A stretch of 10,932 nt of DNA, taken from JBIKWN01 sp044376365 (GTDB lineage Bacteria > Bdellovibrionota_C > UBA2361 > JBIKWN01). The DNA lies in the NCBI GenBank assembly GCA_044376365.1, contig JBILLA010000072.1, positions 1 through 10,932 on the forward strand, written 5' to 3'. Shown here piece by piece: positions 1 through 6,820 of the stretch (positions are counted from its first letter, which is position 1; every line of letters begins with the position of its first letter). Made by a program: the position numbers and the translations under genes. Under the pieces are notes generated by a model. That model searched no databases. It had not been told where the DNA came from and worked only from the letters and a program-made list of their open reading frames with translations.

Positions 1-1129
1 CAGTTCGTTTGTGCGTAATGTCTGCAATTGTTGCAAGCCAACCTGAGGAAGACAGTGTGGTGCCTTTGGTATAGGTCATCTCGATTTCGATGAATTGCGA
101 TTGTGTTTCGTCATCATGAACAAGTCTGACTTCATCAACTGCAACACCCCGCACCTGACTTGATATGAGCAACTCTTTGAGCGTTACTTTGATATTTTCA
201 GGAAGATTCGTTTGATCAACTCGTGCACCAATCAGTTGTGCTGCCGGAACGCCTAACAGCTCTTCACACCCTGACGTGCAAAAAAGAATAGTTTCATCAG
301 AGCTAAAGCCAAGACTATTTTTCGGTTTATCACTGAACAGATGCACATCTTCTTCAGGACGCAGGCCAGCAGTGCGATGCCTTGTGGCAACAAAATTTCC
401 CCGCGCATAGTCAGTGCTAATGATATTTTTCAATTCAAGGGTGTACTCTGAAAGGAGCGTCTTGGTGAGCATCATCCCGATTAAAATTGGAAGCGACAGT
501 AAGCAACAGCTTCCAATGAAAAAGAACAGATCATAGGAATAGGGAAGGACATGTGCTGCGCGGAGCACAGCATGTTCACTCAGAAAGAAAACACCAAAGA
601 TTGTTGTCGTAATCAGAGAAAGTATCTCAGGAAGAAAGAGCGGCATTGCAACGCGGTGTCGCTGCCCAAAGAGTGTTGTGCTGAGGGTTGGCGACAACAA
701 AAGTGTTCGTGCAAGGCCTAACAGTAATACATCAAAGAAGAAGTGAATTGCTAAATCATCTGCAGAAGCACTTCCAACCAGTGCAGCAACACCAGCGCCA
801 AACCACCATGCTGGAATCAGCAATAGTCCAGCTTGGATGTCAGGATATTTTTTGTGGAGCTGTGCGAACGCAGTAAAGAAGCAGATGCTTTGTACTACTT
901 GAAAGATATCGTGTGAGCGTGTGAAGAGCAGGGGAACTTCAGCAATACTGACTGCCATAAATGTAGCCAGCCCACCCATCGACGACGCTGTCATAAACAG
1001 GATGAGGTTACCGAATGCATATTGAGGGCCAGCGCCATGTTGAAAGCTCACTAACGTTATAAGCAGCGCTCCAAGTCCAAAGAGGTGGGCTCGAATTGAT
1101 GAATTTATAACAGAGTCTTGATGCTGCAT
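1..1129 (-). CDS. Membrane sensor with PAS domain (3' end beyond the left edge)
   Basis: The reading frame is open from an ATG at 1129 to base 1, about 376 codons with no stop, so the C-terminus is missing. The first about 225 residues are hydrophobic, with roughly six or seven membrane segments (near residues 16-32, 38-60, 74-90, 100-120, 128-146, 165-185 and 198-222). A cytoplasmic PAS fold follows from about residue 272 to 376: it has the N-terminal pattern ILFCTSGCEELLGVPAAQLIG-like (residues 281-301) and ends in the PAC-type motif IADITHKR (368-375). Proteins that end a PAS domain this way usually continue into a histidine kinase or GGDEF/EAL output domain. That output is outside the window, so the signalling type is an inference. 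No Shine-Dalgarno is evident before 1129; an in-frame TGA lies further upstream and no other ATG is in frame. The gene is divergent from the OmpA-family gene across 237 bases. Confidence 0.75.
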   Translation of the reverse strand, partial: MQHQDSVINSSIRAHLFGLGALLITLVSFQHGAGPQYAFGNLILFMTASSMGGLATFMAVSIAEVPLLFTRSHDIFQVVQSICFFTAFAQLHKKYPDIQAGLLLIPAWWFGAGVAALVGSASADDLAIHFFFDVLLLGLARTLLLSPTLSTTLFGQRHRVAMPLFLPEILSLITTTIFGVFFLSEHAVLRAAHVLPYSYDLFFFIGSCCLLSLPILIGMMLTKTLLSEYTLELKNIISTDYARGNFVATRHRTAGLRPEEDVHLFSDKPKNSLGFSSDETILFCTSGCEELLGVPAAQLIGARVDQTNLPENIKVTLKELLISSQVRGVAVDEVRLVHDDETQSQFIEIEMTYTKGTTLSSSGWLATIADITHKRT

Positions 1130-1217
1130 GTGGCGTGTATAATTCCAGGCTACTCTTCTGTATCGGATTCACTCCCTTATTTCCATAGTAAAAAAGAGGA
1201 GATGGGTCCGACAGGAC

Positions 1218-1234
1218 AATAATGAAACATTATT
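1218..1234. repeat. Perfect AT-rich inverted repeat in divergent intergenic region
   Basis: The sequence reads AATAATG-AAA-CATTATT, two 7-base arms around a 3-base centre. A smaller dyad, GTCC-GACA-GGAC (1206-1217), abuts it on the left. Both sit between the divergent PAS sensor and OmpA-family genes, so an operator is possible. The AT-rich dyad is followed by only four T and is weak as a terminator. The rest of 1130-1366 shows a TATAAT at 1138-1143 on the plus strand without a good -35, and no gene. Confidence 0.4.
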
Positions 1235-1366
1235 TTACGAATAACTATCTGTTTCTTGGTCGCCCTACCTTGCATCTAAGCGAATGTGCTTAATTTTATT
1301 GTAGGCAGATGCCGTTATAAACAGGTAAACTCCGATAAGCATAGGTTTATTTATATAAGTGAGATC

Positions 1367-2092
1367 ATGAATACAAAGGTTTTAATCTCTTCTCTCTCTG
1401 CGTGCATCATCAGCTTTACAGGTGCATCTGCTTTCGCCCAAGAATATTTTCCAGTTGATAACGGGATTTCTGAGTACCATCAAGGACCAGAATATCGTCA
1501 AAGCGAGTCACACCCACTGCGTGTGGTTGGTTACGCGTTGCATCCAGTTGGATGGGTGTTGCGTGAAGTAATCTTTCGCCCCTTTAGCTGGTTAGCGAGT
1601 TCAAGTGAAGAGACAAGAAGTGTGTTTGGGTACCGCGATTCGCGCGACTATCGAAGCTCTGATTGCTTTGATACGAGTGATGTTGCGCCTGACTGCAAAA
1701 AAATGCCGCCCTTTAATTATCGTGATCGTGATAAAACAGCGGTGCGTCATGAAACAAAAGAGATCTATTTCCCTGAAGTAAATTTTGAATTCAATAAAAG
1801 CAGCCTCAATGATCTTGGACGAGGTCGTATCCATCAGCTTGCTACGCTCCTTCAGCAGAACCAACATGCACGTATCGTGCTTGAAGGGCACACTGATTCA
1901 AAGGGTGGCGATGATTATAATATGAAGCTTGGACTTGCTCGCGCTGAAACTGTTCGTCAAGAACTCACAGGCCTTGGTGTAGGTGGGGATCGTATGTCGA
2001 CAGTGACACTTGGTAAAGCTCAGCCTGAGCTTGAAGGCTCTGAAGATTGGGCACGTGCAGTAAACAGAAGAGTTGAAGTGCGCGTGAACTAA
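1367..2092 (+). CDS. Exported OmpA-family peptidoglycan-binding protein
   Basis: The product is 241 residues. The start chosen is ATG 1367 because it begins a clean signal peptide: basic MNTK, a hydrophobic core, then ASAFA before Gln25. The in-frame ATG at 1286 would put 27 unsuitable residues in front. There is no lipobox, so the mature protein is probably soluble in the periplasm or held by peptidoglycan. Residues about 133-241 form an OmpA-like domain: YFPEVNFEFNKSS, then LEGHTDSKG (172-180) with Asp177, and NRRVEVRVN at the end (233-241). This Asp and the Arg of the NRR motif are the residues that bind diaminopimelate in the family. Residues 50-90 hold an unusual hydrophobic/aromatic stretch (HPLR, HPVGWVLREV, RPFSWLA), and no beta-barrel is visible. 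It is a link between envelope and cell wall by family; the exact role is unknown. Transcription ends at the hairpin at 2126-2167. Confidence 0.88.
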   Translation: MNTKVLISSLSACIISFTGASAFAQEYFPVDNGISEYHQGPEYRQSESHPLRVVGYALHPVGWVLREVIFRPFSWLASSSEETRSVFGYRDSRDYRSSDCFDTSDVAPDCKKMPPFNYRDRDKTAVRHETKEIYFPEVNFEFNKSSLNDLGRGRIHQLATLLQQNQHARIVLEGHTDSKGGDDYNMKLGLARAETVRQELTGLGVGGDRMSTVTLGKAQPELEGSEDWARAVNRRVEVRVN

Positions 2093-2125
2093 TTCCTCGA
2101 TTCGCTTTCCAAGAAAGCGTAGATT

Positions 2126-2167
2126 AAAAAAGCCTCCTTGATTTTTTAATATCAAGGAGGCTTTTTT
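2126..2167. terminator. Bidirectional rho-independent terminator
   Basis: A perfect 17-bp stem, AAAAAAGCCTCCTTGAT (2126-2142) with ATCAAGGAGGCTTTTTT (2151-2167), encloses an 8-base loop. The T run on the plus strand and the A run on the left arm give a poly-U tail in both directions. It lies between the convergent OmpA-family and HTH/coiled-coil genes and should end both transcripts. A small extra dyad, CGCTTT/AAAGCG, lies just upstream at 2103-2119. Confidence 0.93.
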
Positions 2168-2184
2168 GCATCAGGGGTTTGATG

Positions 2185-2826
2185 CTATTTCTTTGCAGCA
2201 TCATCCTGCGGTGGAGCAAGCCCAACCCACTCAAGCGCCAGTTGCAAAGTTGATTTTCTTTTATCGAGCTGTGTCAGCAAACTACGCTGCGTTTCAGACA
2301 TTGATGCCATAATCATCTGGTCTCGCTCAGCTTTGTCTTCAAGCTTTTCGATACGAGTACGAAGCCAGTCTCGCTCTTGGGTCAGTGATTTAATTTCACT
2401 TTCCTTAAAGGTAATGTATTTTTCGTGAAGCTCTGCAAGTGCTTTGAGTTTTGTTACTTCTTGCTCAAGTGCATCAAGAGAAGTAGTGCGCGCAGTAAAT
2501 GCAGGCGTTGCTTTTTGATAAGACACCGCTTGCCCCGTTGCAACTGTTTCGACCTCAGCATCTTCTACTTCTACTTTCTCTTCATCATCTTCATGATGCG
2601 AGGCAGCGGGAGCGCTTGGAGCTGTATCAGCGACGATGCGCTCAGCGAGAGGCTTATTAGTAATTTTAAACAGCGCAAACAGCTCTTCTTTCTGGAACGA
2701 TATTCCTTCATCGTTCTGTTGCGCGTGCATGTACCCAGCATCTGCAAATCGTCGGAGCGTTGATTCAGAGACACCAGTTACTTTGATAGCTTCTGCGAGT
2801 GGAATGAAAGCAGCTGCAGTATTCAT
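2185..2826 (-). CDS. MerR-type helix-turn-helix protein with long coiled coil
   Basis: The product is 213 residues in three parts. Residues about 8-52 look like a MerR/excisionase-type winged HTH: IPLAEAIKVTGVSESTLRRF, then AGYMHAQQ and a short wing ending FQKEELF. Residues about 66-110 are a Pro/Ala and Asp/Glu-rich linker. Residues about 116-192 form a strongly helical, charged segment with heptad spacing (LEQEVTKLKALAELHEKY; IKSLTQERDWLRTRIEKLED), most likely a coiled coil that dimerises. The tail LALEWVGLAPPQDDAAKK is short. No ligand-binding domain is present, so it is not a classical MerR sensor. It starts 5 bases after the pyruvate kinase stop, with AGGGAG (2841-2846) inside the pyk end 14 bases before the ATG. 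The two are probably co-transcribed and perhaps coupled in translation. DNA binding is inferred; targets are unknown. Confidence 0.8.
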   Translation of the reverse strand: MNTAAAFIPLAEAIKVTGVSESTLRRFADAGYMHAQQNDEGISFQKEELFALFKITNKPLAERIVADTAPSAPAASHHEDDEEKVEVEDAEVETVATGQAVSYQKATPAFTARTTSLDALEQEVTKLKALAELHEKYITFKESEIKSLTQERDWLRTRIEKLEDKAERDQMIMASMSETQRSLLTQLDKRKSTLQLALEWVGLAPPQDDAAKK

Positions 2827-2831
2827 AATGC

Positions 2832-4253
2832 TTATTGGAACTCCCTGATTTCCATAACACTTGTTCCACCAATTTTATTCACTTCAAGACCACCGGTAAT
2901 CACAGCAAGTGCTCCCTTTGGAATGTCGCAGAGTCGCTGAATCGTTGACAGTGCGTGCTGCAGCTCTTCAAGGTGGTTACTCGACTGCTCGCTAAGCCAA
3001 ACAGGAGTCACACCCCAGAACAGCGACATCCGTCTGAGTGATCTGGTGTGTGTTGAGCTTCCAAAGAGTGGCTGGTTCGGGCGGTACTTAGCTAAGAGGC
3101 GCGTTGAGTACCCTGAGGTGCTACATGCAATCAGTGCAGCAGCGTTTACTTTCACTGCAGCTGCACAAGCGGCATACGCAATAGCGTCAGCAACAGTTCG
3201 ATGATCCGCATCACGCATTCGCAATTTGTACTCTTCAAAGACAAAAGATTTTTCAGCTTCAAGTGCAATCGCATTAAGGTAAGAAACGCACTCAACAGGA
3301 TTTTCTCCGATTGCAGTTTCTTCAGAAAGCATCACTGCATCTGCACCCATCATCACAGCGGTTGAAACATCAGAGACCTCTGCGCGTGTTGGACGAATTG
3401 AAGTAACCATGGATGAGAGCATTTGCGTTGCAACAATGACTGGAATCCCTAAGTAATTGCCCTTACGGATGATCTCTCGCTGTGCACGAGGAAGCTGCTC
3501 AAGTGGCATCTCAAGACCAAGGTCACCACGTGCAACCATTAACCCGTCGCAGACTTCGGCAATCTCATCAAGATTTTTGATAGCATCTTTTCGCTCAATC
3601 TTTGCAATCAAGTGAACATCGCCACCAAGTTCTTTCACTTTGTCACGAACCGTTCGTATATCAGACGCATCACGGACAAACGAGATAGCAACGAAATCGA
3701 CGCCATGCTTGATACCAAAGGTAAGGTCATCCATGTCTTTGGTTGTTGTTGCAGGGGTATCAACAGGGCTATCAGGGAAAGCAATACCAACCTTCGAACG
3801 CAGCCTGCCACCCTTAATGATTTTACAGGTTACAGATTGACCATCATTTTTCTCTGCGACAAGCGAGATAATACCATCCGCAAGAAGAATAGGGTCGCCA
3901 GGGCGAAGGAATTGGACTGGATCAAGGGTTTCTACAAAGATTTTCTTTTGGGTCGTAAGGCTGCCATTGGCGCTTACAAGCTCGATAGTGTCGCCGTCAG
4001 AGATCATCTGATACTCGTTTTCGACTGCAGAGATACGGATTTTAGGGCCACAGAGGTCCTGCAGGATAGCCACCGGAGAGCGAAGGGACTCAGCCACTGC
4101 ACGGATATTGTTTAGGTTTGCCAGGTGCTCCTCGTGTGAGCCGTGGGAGAAGTTAAGCCGAAATACGTTCACGCCTGCTTGGATAAGTTTTTTGATCATT
4201 TCTGGGTCTCGTGAGGCAGGGCCCAGAGTGGATACTATTTTTGTTTTTCTCAT
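2832..4253 (-). CDS. pyk: Pyruvate kinase
   Basis: Pyruvate kinase transfers phosphate from phosphoenolpyruvate to ADP, giving pyruvate and ATP, the last step of glycolysis in the cytoplasm. At 473 residues it has the normal bacterial length. The start MRKTKIVSTLGPAS is the conserved N-terminus of the family. Visible sites include RLNFSHG (32-38), QDLCGPKIR at the A/B domain junction (65-73), the catalytic lysine in IAKIE (Lys218, with metal ligand Glu220), ARGDLG (241-246), ATQML (275-279) and SEETAIG (310-316). The B domain spans about 70-168 and the C-terminal regulatory domain about 342-473, ending GGTSVMEIREF. All key catalytic residues seem present, so it should be active. It is the first gene of a two-gene unit with the HTH/coiled-coil protein. 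It appears to lack a leader: a good -10 element ends only 9 bases before the ATG. Confidence 0.98.
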   Translation of the reverse strand: MRKTKIVSTLGPASRDPEMIKKLIQAGVNVFRLNFSHGSHEEHLANLNNIRAVAESLRSPVAILQDLCGPKIRISAVENEYQMISDGDTIELVSANGSLTTQKKIFVETLDPVQFLRPGDPILLADGIISLVAEKNDGQSVTCKIIKGGRLRSKVGIAFPDSPVDTPATTTKDMDDLTFGIKHGVDFVAISFVRDASDIRTVRDKVKELGGDVHLIAKIERKDAIKNLDEIAEVCDGLMVARGDLGLEMPLEQLPRAQREIIRKGNYLGIPVIVATQMLSSMVTSIRPTRAEVSDVSTAVMMGADAVMLSEETAIGENPVECVSYLNAIALEAEKSFVFEEYKLRMRDADHRTVADAIAYAACAAAVKVNAAALIACSTSGYSTRLLAKYRPNQPLFGSSTHTRSLRRMSLFWGVTPVWLSEQSSNHLEELQHALSTIQRLCDIPKGALAVITGGLEVNKIGGTSVMEIREFQ

Positions 4254-4262
4254 GAGACAGCA

Positions 4263-4292
4263 AGTATAACGCCGTTAAAGCACCCCTCTCAA
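4263..4292 (-). promoter_or_regulatory. Sigma70-type promoter of pyk, close to the start codon
   Basis: On the minus strand the -35 TTGAGA (4287-4292) and -10 TATACT (4263-4268) each match consensus at five of six positions and are separated by 18 bases. Initiation about 7 bases after the -10 would fall 2-3 bases from the ATG at 4253, giving a leaderless or nearly leaderless mRNA. The -35 lies within the small dyad at 4283-4296. Confidence 0.6.
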
Positions 4293-4319
4293 GGGGACTT
4301 CGCCTAAAAAGTCCTTTTA
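4283..4319. repeat. Two mutually exclusive small hairpins between pyk and the H1-like gene
   Basis: CCCCT-CTCA-AGGGG (4283-4296) forms a 5-bp stem. Overlapping it, bases 4291-4300 pair with 4309-4318 (core GGACTT/AAGTCC, two G-T wobbles) around an 8-base loop, followed by TTTTAT-like sequence on the plus strand. The two cannot form together because they share AAGGGG. This may be an operator or an attenuator-like element for either divergent gene. The rest of 4320-4382 shows only a TTGAAA (4333-4338) with no convincing partner. Confidence 0.35.
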
Positions 4320-4382
4320 TACAGATTTCATCTTGAAACTTCAGCGAAATATTGTTCATCTTAGGCTAAGACGAAAAGAGCT

Positions 4383-4946
4383 ATGTCCAAGAAGCTACTC
4401 ACTAAAAAAGTTCCCTTTCAGGGTAAATCCCTTACCATGTACTCAATTGATGGTATTACGTGGTCTACGCGCTCTGAGGAGCTGCAAAGTATCCTCGATA
4501 GACACTCACGTGAGCAGGCTGGATTTAGCGCCGATCTGAAGGGCGAAGAAAAAGAAAAGACACCACAGCCCAAACCAAAGCCAAAAAAATTCAACCGTGT
4601 GCATGACGACGCAGAGATAGACGAAGCTATTGATGACGACATGAATGAAGAAGAAGATGTCTTTGAGGATGAGGGTGCGAATGAGGATCTTGACCTCCTG
4701 GAAGAGACCGTAGGTTCTAAGGGTAAGAAAGCCTCTGCAGTAAAGCCTGCAGTTGCTAAAGCTGCTGTAAAACCAAAACCAGTTATAGCTGCTAAAAAAC
4801 CTTTAACAAAGCCAGCAGCAAAACCAGCTGCGAAAGTGCCGCAAAAAAAAGCACCGCCGAAACCTGCAAAGAAACCTGCTAAGCCTGCTGCTAAAATAAA
4901 ACCAAAAGCAGCACCAGCAAAAGCAAAACCTAAGAAGAAAAAGTAG
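4383..4946 (+). CDS. Histone H1-like protein with acidic middle block
   Basis: The product is 187 residues. Residues 1-50 look like a small folded domain (VPFQGKSLTMYSIDGITW, then STRSEELQSILDRHSREQ). Residues 75-108 are very acidic: 20 of 34 are Asp or Glu. Residues 111-187 form a low-complexity tail of Lys, Ala and Pro with about 27 Lys in 77 and no Asp or Glu, in repeats of the KPA/KPAAK type. Such tails bind DNA or RNA without sequence specificity in bacterial H1-like proteins. The start is preceded by the weak purine run AAAAGAG two bases before ATG. The last 17 bases overlap the end of the convergent membrane-protein gene. A nucleoid-associated role is inferred from composition only; an RNA-binding or ribosome-related role is equally possible. 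I do not recognise the N-terminal domain. Confidence 0.72.
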   Translation: MSKKLLTKKVPFQGKSLTMYSIDGITWSTRSEELQSILDRHSREQAGFSADLKGEEKEKTPQPKPKPKKFNRVHDDAEIDEAIDDDMNEEEDVFEDEGANEDLDLLEETVGSKGKKASAVKPAVAKAAVKPKPVIAAKKPLTKPAAKPAAKVPQKKAPPKPAKKPAKPAAKIKPKAAPAKAKPKKKK

Positions 4947-5754
4947 CTGTTACTGAAACAGTCAAAGGCGTATCAAGTACCTTATCTACTGGTGCGACTG
5001 CAACATGTGCAGTGAGTGTATCTTGAACCTTGGTAAGTGTTATCGCCGCAGTACTCATGACTCGTGTTTTTTCATCGTTGTGCTCATAGTAGATACGCAC
5101 TGGAACATTGAACTGCAAGGGAAGGGCATCTTGTAGCGCTACAGTTTTTTTATCGAATTCAATTTTCTTAATCCAAAGCGGCAGTGTTTCATGTCTTCCA
5201 ATTGCTTCCAAAGAGAGAGGAGCTGGTGGTGGCGTAGTAATAAGGATCTTCAATGTGTACTGCTGTGATGCGTCATCAAAGAATCCTTCAACAGAAGTTG
5301 TGCGCTGCTGTTCGTCAGTAAATTGTCCTGCAAGCTGTATTGTTTTTGAGTTTGAGGATAGCGATTTGGAAACTTGTTGCGAAATTTCAGGCAGTGGCGC
5401 CAGCGGTGATGCAACAGTGCGCACCGGTGGCTGAAACATAAAAAAGTTAATTGCGATAATGAAGAGTGCCAATAGAATCGTTCCACCAATGACAAGCAGT
5501 GTTGTGGGATCTTTCTTTTTTGGTTTACTTGCAACGGGGATAACCTGAGGCTGCTCTACCACAGGTGTCTCGATAGTCACAATTACTTGGCTTTTTTGTA
5601 CAGCGGCATCATGACGTGGTGCTTCGTTTGGCTGCTCTTCCTCTTCTAGAGAGAGTGATAATGTCGTATCAAAATTTTTATCCATAGCTACGAAACTTTC
5701 TGATGCAGCGTTGCGATTTCCTTTTAGTTCATCGGAACTATTTATGGGGAGCAT
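4930..5754 (-). CDS. Single-pass membrane protein with large extracytoplasmic domain, unknown function
   Basis: The frame gives 274 residues from ATG 5754. Residues 1-80 are hydrophilic and low in complexity (LEEEEQPNEAP). KPKKKD (77-82) then precedes one membrane segment at about 84-106 (TLLVIGGTILLALFIIAINF). The positive charge before the helix predicts an N-in, C-out orientation. Residues 110-274 would be outside the membrane: a Pro/Ser-rich stalk and then a probably beta-rich domain (TLKILITT, VPVRIYYEH, AAITLTKVQDTLTAHVAV, LTVSVTATF). No known domain is recognised. Met24 (ATG 5685) is an alternative start: it would leave a 71-base gap to dprA in place of 2 bases, which is easier to reconcile with two promoters. 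Neither start has a clear Shine-Dalgarno. The end overlaps the H1-like gene by 17 bases. Confidence 0.72.
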   Translation of the reverse strand: MLPINSSDELKGNRNAASESFVAMDKNFDTTLSLSLEEEEQPNEAPRHDAAVQKSQVIVTIETPVVEQPQVIPVASKPKKKDPTTLLVIGGTILLALFIIAINFFMFQPPVRTVASPLAPLPEISQQVSKSLSSNSKTIQLAGQFTDEQQRTTSVEGFFDDASQQYTLKILITTPPPAPLSLEAIGRHETLPLWIKKIEFDKKTVALQDALPLQFNVPVRIYYEHNDEKTRVMSTAAITLTKVQDTLTAHVAVAPVDKVLDTPLTVSVTATFSS

Positions 5755-5756
5755 AA

Positions 5757-6806
5757 GTGTCTGAGCTTAAAACAATATTCAATCGCCAAAGGCTCTTACA
5801 GCTTGCCTATGGTTCAATGAGTCTTAAAAAAACCTTCTGGAGGCTTCTTCAGCAGCCAATCCTTGATCCGCGTCAAGTTGATGCATGCGTCCAAGCAGTT
5901 GATTGCATAGAAGTGCCAAACGATCCTGGACTGTGTTGCTGCCTTTTTGAAGAGAGCTATCCTGCGCAGCTTTCTCATCTTACAGATCCACCACCAGTCC
6001 TTTTTTTGCGTGGCAATGCAGAGCTTTTAAAGCTTGCACTCAAGCAGCAGCTTGCAATAGTAGGTTCTCGGCATGCATCGCATGATGCACTGGCATTGAC
6101 TGAGAAATTCAGCGCAGCACTTGTTGAAGCAGGACTTGTTATCATCAGTGGTTTGGCATACGGCGTTGATGCTGCAGCACATCGGGGTGCACTGCGAGGA
6201 TTACACTGTGCTTCAACAATTGCAGTGCTTGCGAGTGGTGTTGACCGATGCTATCCAGCATCGCACCGTCCGTTGTACGAAGAGATTCTACAGAAGGGAG
6301 GATTAATTATTTCAGAGCATCCTTTATGTCATGAACCTCATAAATCTGATTTCTTAGCACGCAATAGAATCATCGCAGCACTTGCAAGTATGACACTTGT
6401 TGTGCAAGCAAAGCAGCGCAGCGGTGGATTGGTTACTGCTCGTCTTGCAGCTGAAATTGGGCGCGATGTTGCTGCGGTGCCCTGGTCAATTACAGTACAT
6501 GCAGGCGCTGGTTCAAACCACCTCATACAGACCGGTGCGTACTGTATGCTTTCGCATGAAGATATTCTTAATCATTTGGGAATGAGCAGGGTAGGGCACA
6601 GCGTTCAGGCAGGACTAGCCGAGCAAACGTTAAGTCAACTCTCGCAGCGACAGCGACAGGCCATAGAGCTTTTAATCCAACAGGGCCAGCTTCATGGCGA
6701 ACAGCTGCGCACCATAACGGGCCTTGATCCCATGGAATTGTGCGATTTAGAGCTAAAAGAGTTAATCAGGACCGATCATTTTGGATTTGTTTCGGTTTCG
6801 TGCTAA
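5757..6806 (+). CDS. dprA: DNA processing protein DprA (Smf)
   Basis: DprA binds incoming single-stranded DNA in the cytoplasm and loads RecA during natural transformation. The product is 349 residues, normal for the family. The GTG at 5757 is supported by GGGGAG (5746-5751) at a 5-base spacing; ATG 5817 (Met21) is a weaker alternative. Rossmann-fold motifs are clear: LAIVGSR (99-105), ISGLAYGVDAAAHRGAL (130-146), LASGVDRCYP (158-167), ISEHP (185-189), FLARNRIIAALA (199-210), RSGGLVTA (221-228) and AGSNHLIQTGA (251-261). The C-terminal winged-helix region is about 292-345. Two small departures from the usual motif are AVPWS where VPG is typical (240-244), and SRHAS followed by HD where YG is common. 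Neither suggests decay. It is head to head with the membrane-protein gene and 14 bases before tRNA-His. Its presence hints at DNA uptake, though DprA also occurs in species not known to be competent. Confidence 0.96.
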   Translation: MSELKTIFNRQRLLQLAYGSMSLKKTFWRLLQQPILDPRQVDACVQAVDCIEVPNDPGLCCCLFEESYPAQLSHLTDPPPVLFLRGNAELLKLALKQQLAIVGSRHASHDALALTEKFSAALVEAGLVIISGLAYGVDAAAHRGALRGLHCASTIAVLASGVDRCYPASHRPLYEEILQKGGLIISEHPLCHEPHKSDFLARNRIIAALASMTLVVQAKQRSGGLVTARLAAEIGRDVAAVPWSITVHAGAGSNHLIQTGAYCMLSHEDILNHLGMSRVGHSVQAGLAEQTLSQLSQRQRQAIELLIQQGQLHGEQLRTITGLDPMELCDLELKELIRTDHFGFVSVSC

Positions 6807-6809
6807 AAT
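6781..6809 (+). promoter_or_regulatory. Possible tRNA-His promoter overlapping the end of dprA
   Basis: TAAAAT (6804-6809) is a good -10, five of six positions, and contains the dprA stop codon. TTGGAT (6781-6786) lies 17 bases upstream but matches the -35 consensus only at TTG. Initiation near 6816 would leave a leader of about 5 bases before the tRNA. Read-through from dprA is the alternative. Confidence 0.42.
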
Positions 6810-6820
6810 TCATTCTTTGT

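Noticed and set aside
688..876. 62-codon open frame on the plus strand
   Set aside because: It lies opposite the PAS sensor coding frame, has no ribosome site, and has a composition unlike a real protein. It is a shadow of that gene.
1138..1143. Perfect TATAAT on the plus strand
   Set aside because: No acceptable -35 lies 16-18 bases upstream, and it would give a leader of over 200 bases for the OmpA-family gene. Not called as a promoter.
2425..2763. 112-codon plus-strand frame, rich in Cys and Phe
   Set aside because: It is antisense to the HTH/coiled-coil gene. The odd composition is that of a reversed acidic linker, not a membrane protein.
3612..4115. 167-codon open frame on the plus strand within pyk
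   Set aside because: It is antisense to the highly conserved pyruvate kinase and has no recognisable domain or ribosome site. The length arises from pyk codon use.
4790..4945. Lys/Ala/Pro-rich stretch considered as a frameshifted or non-coding repeat
   Set aside because: The frame stays open with varied synonymous codons and continues from a non-repetitive N-terminal domain, as expected for a true H1-like tail.
5108..5434. 108-codon plus-strand frame rich in Cys and Ser
   Set aside because: It is antisense to the membrane-protein gene, with no ribosome site or motif.
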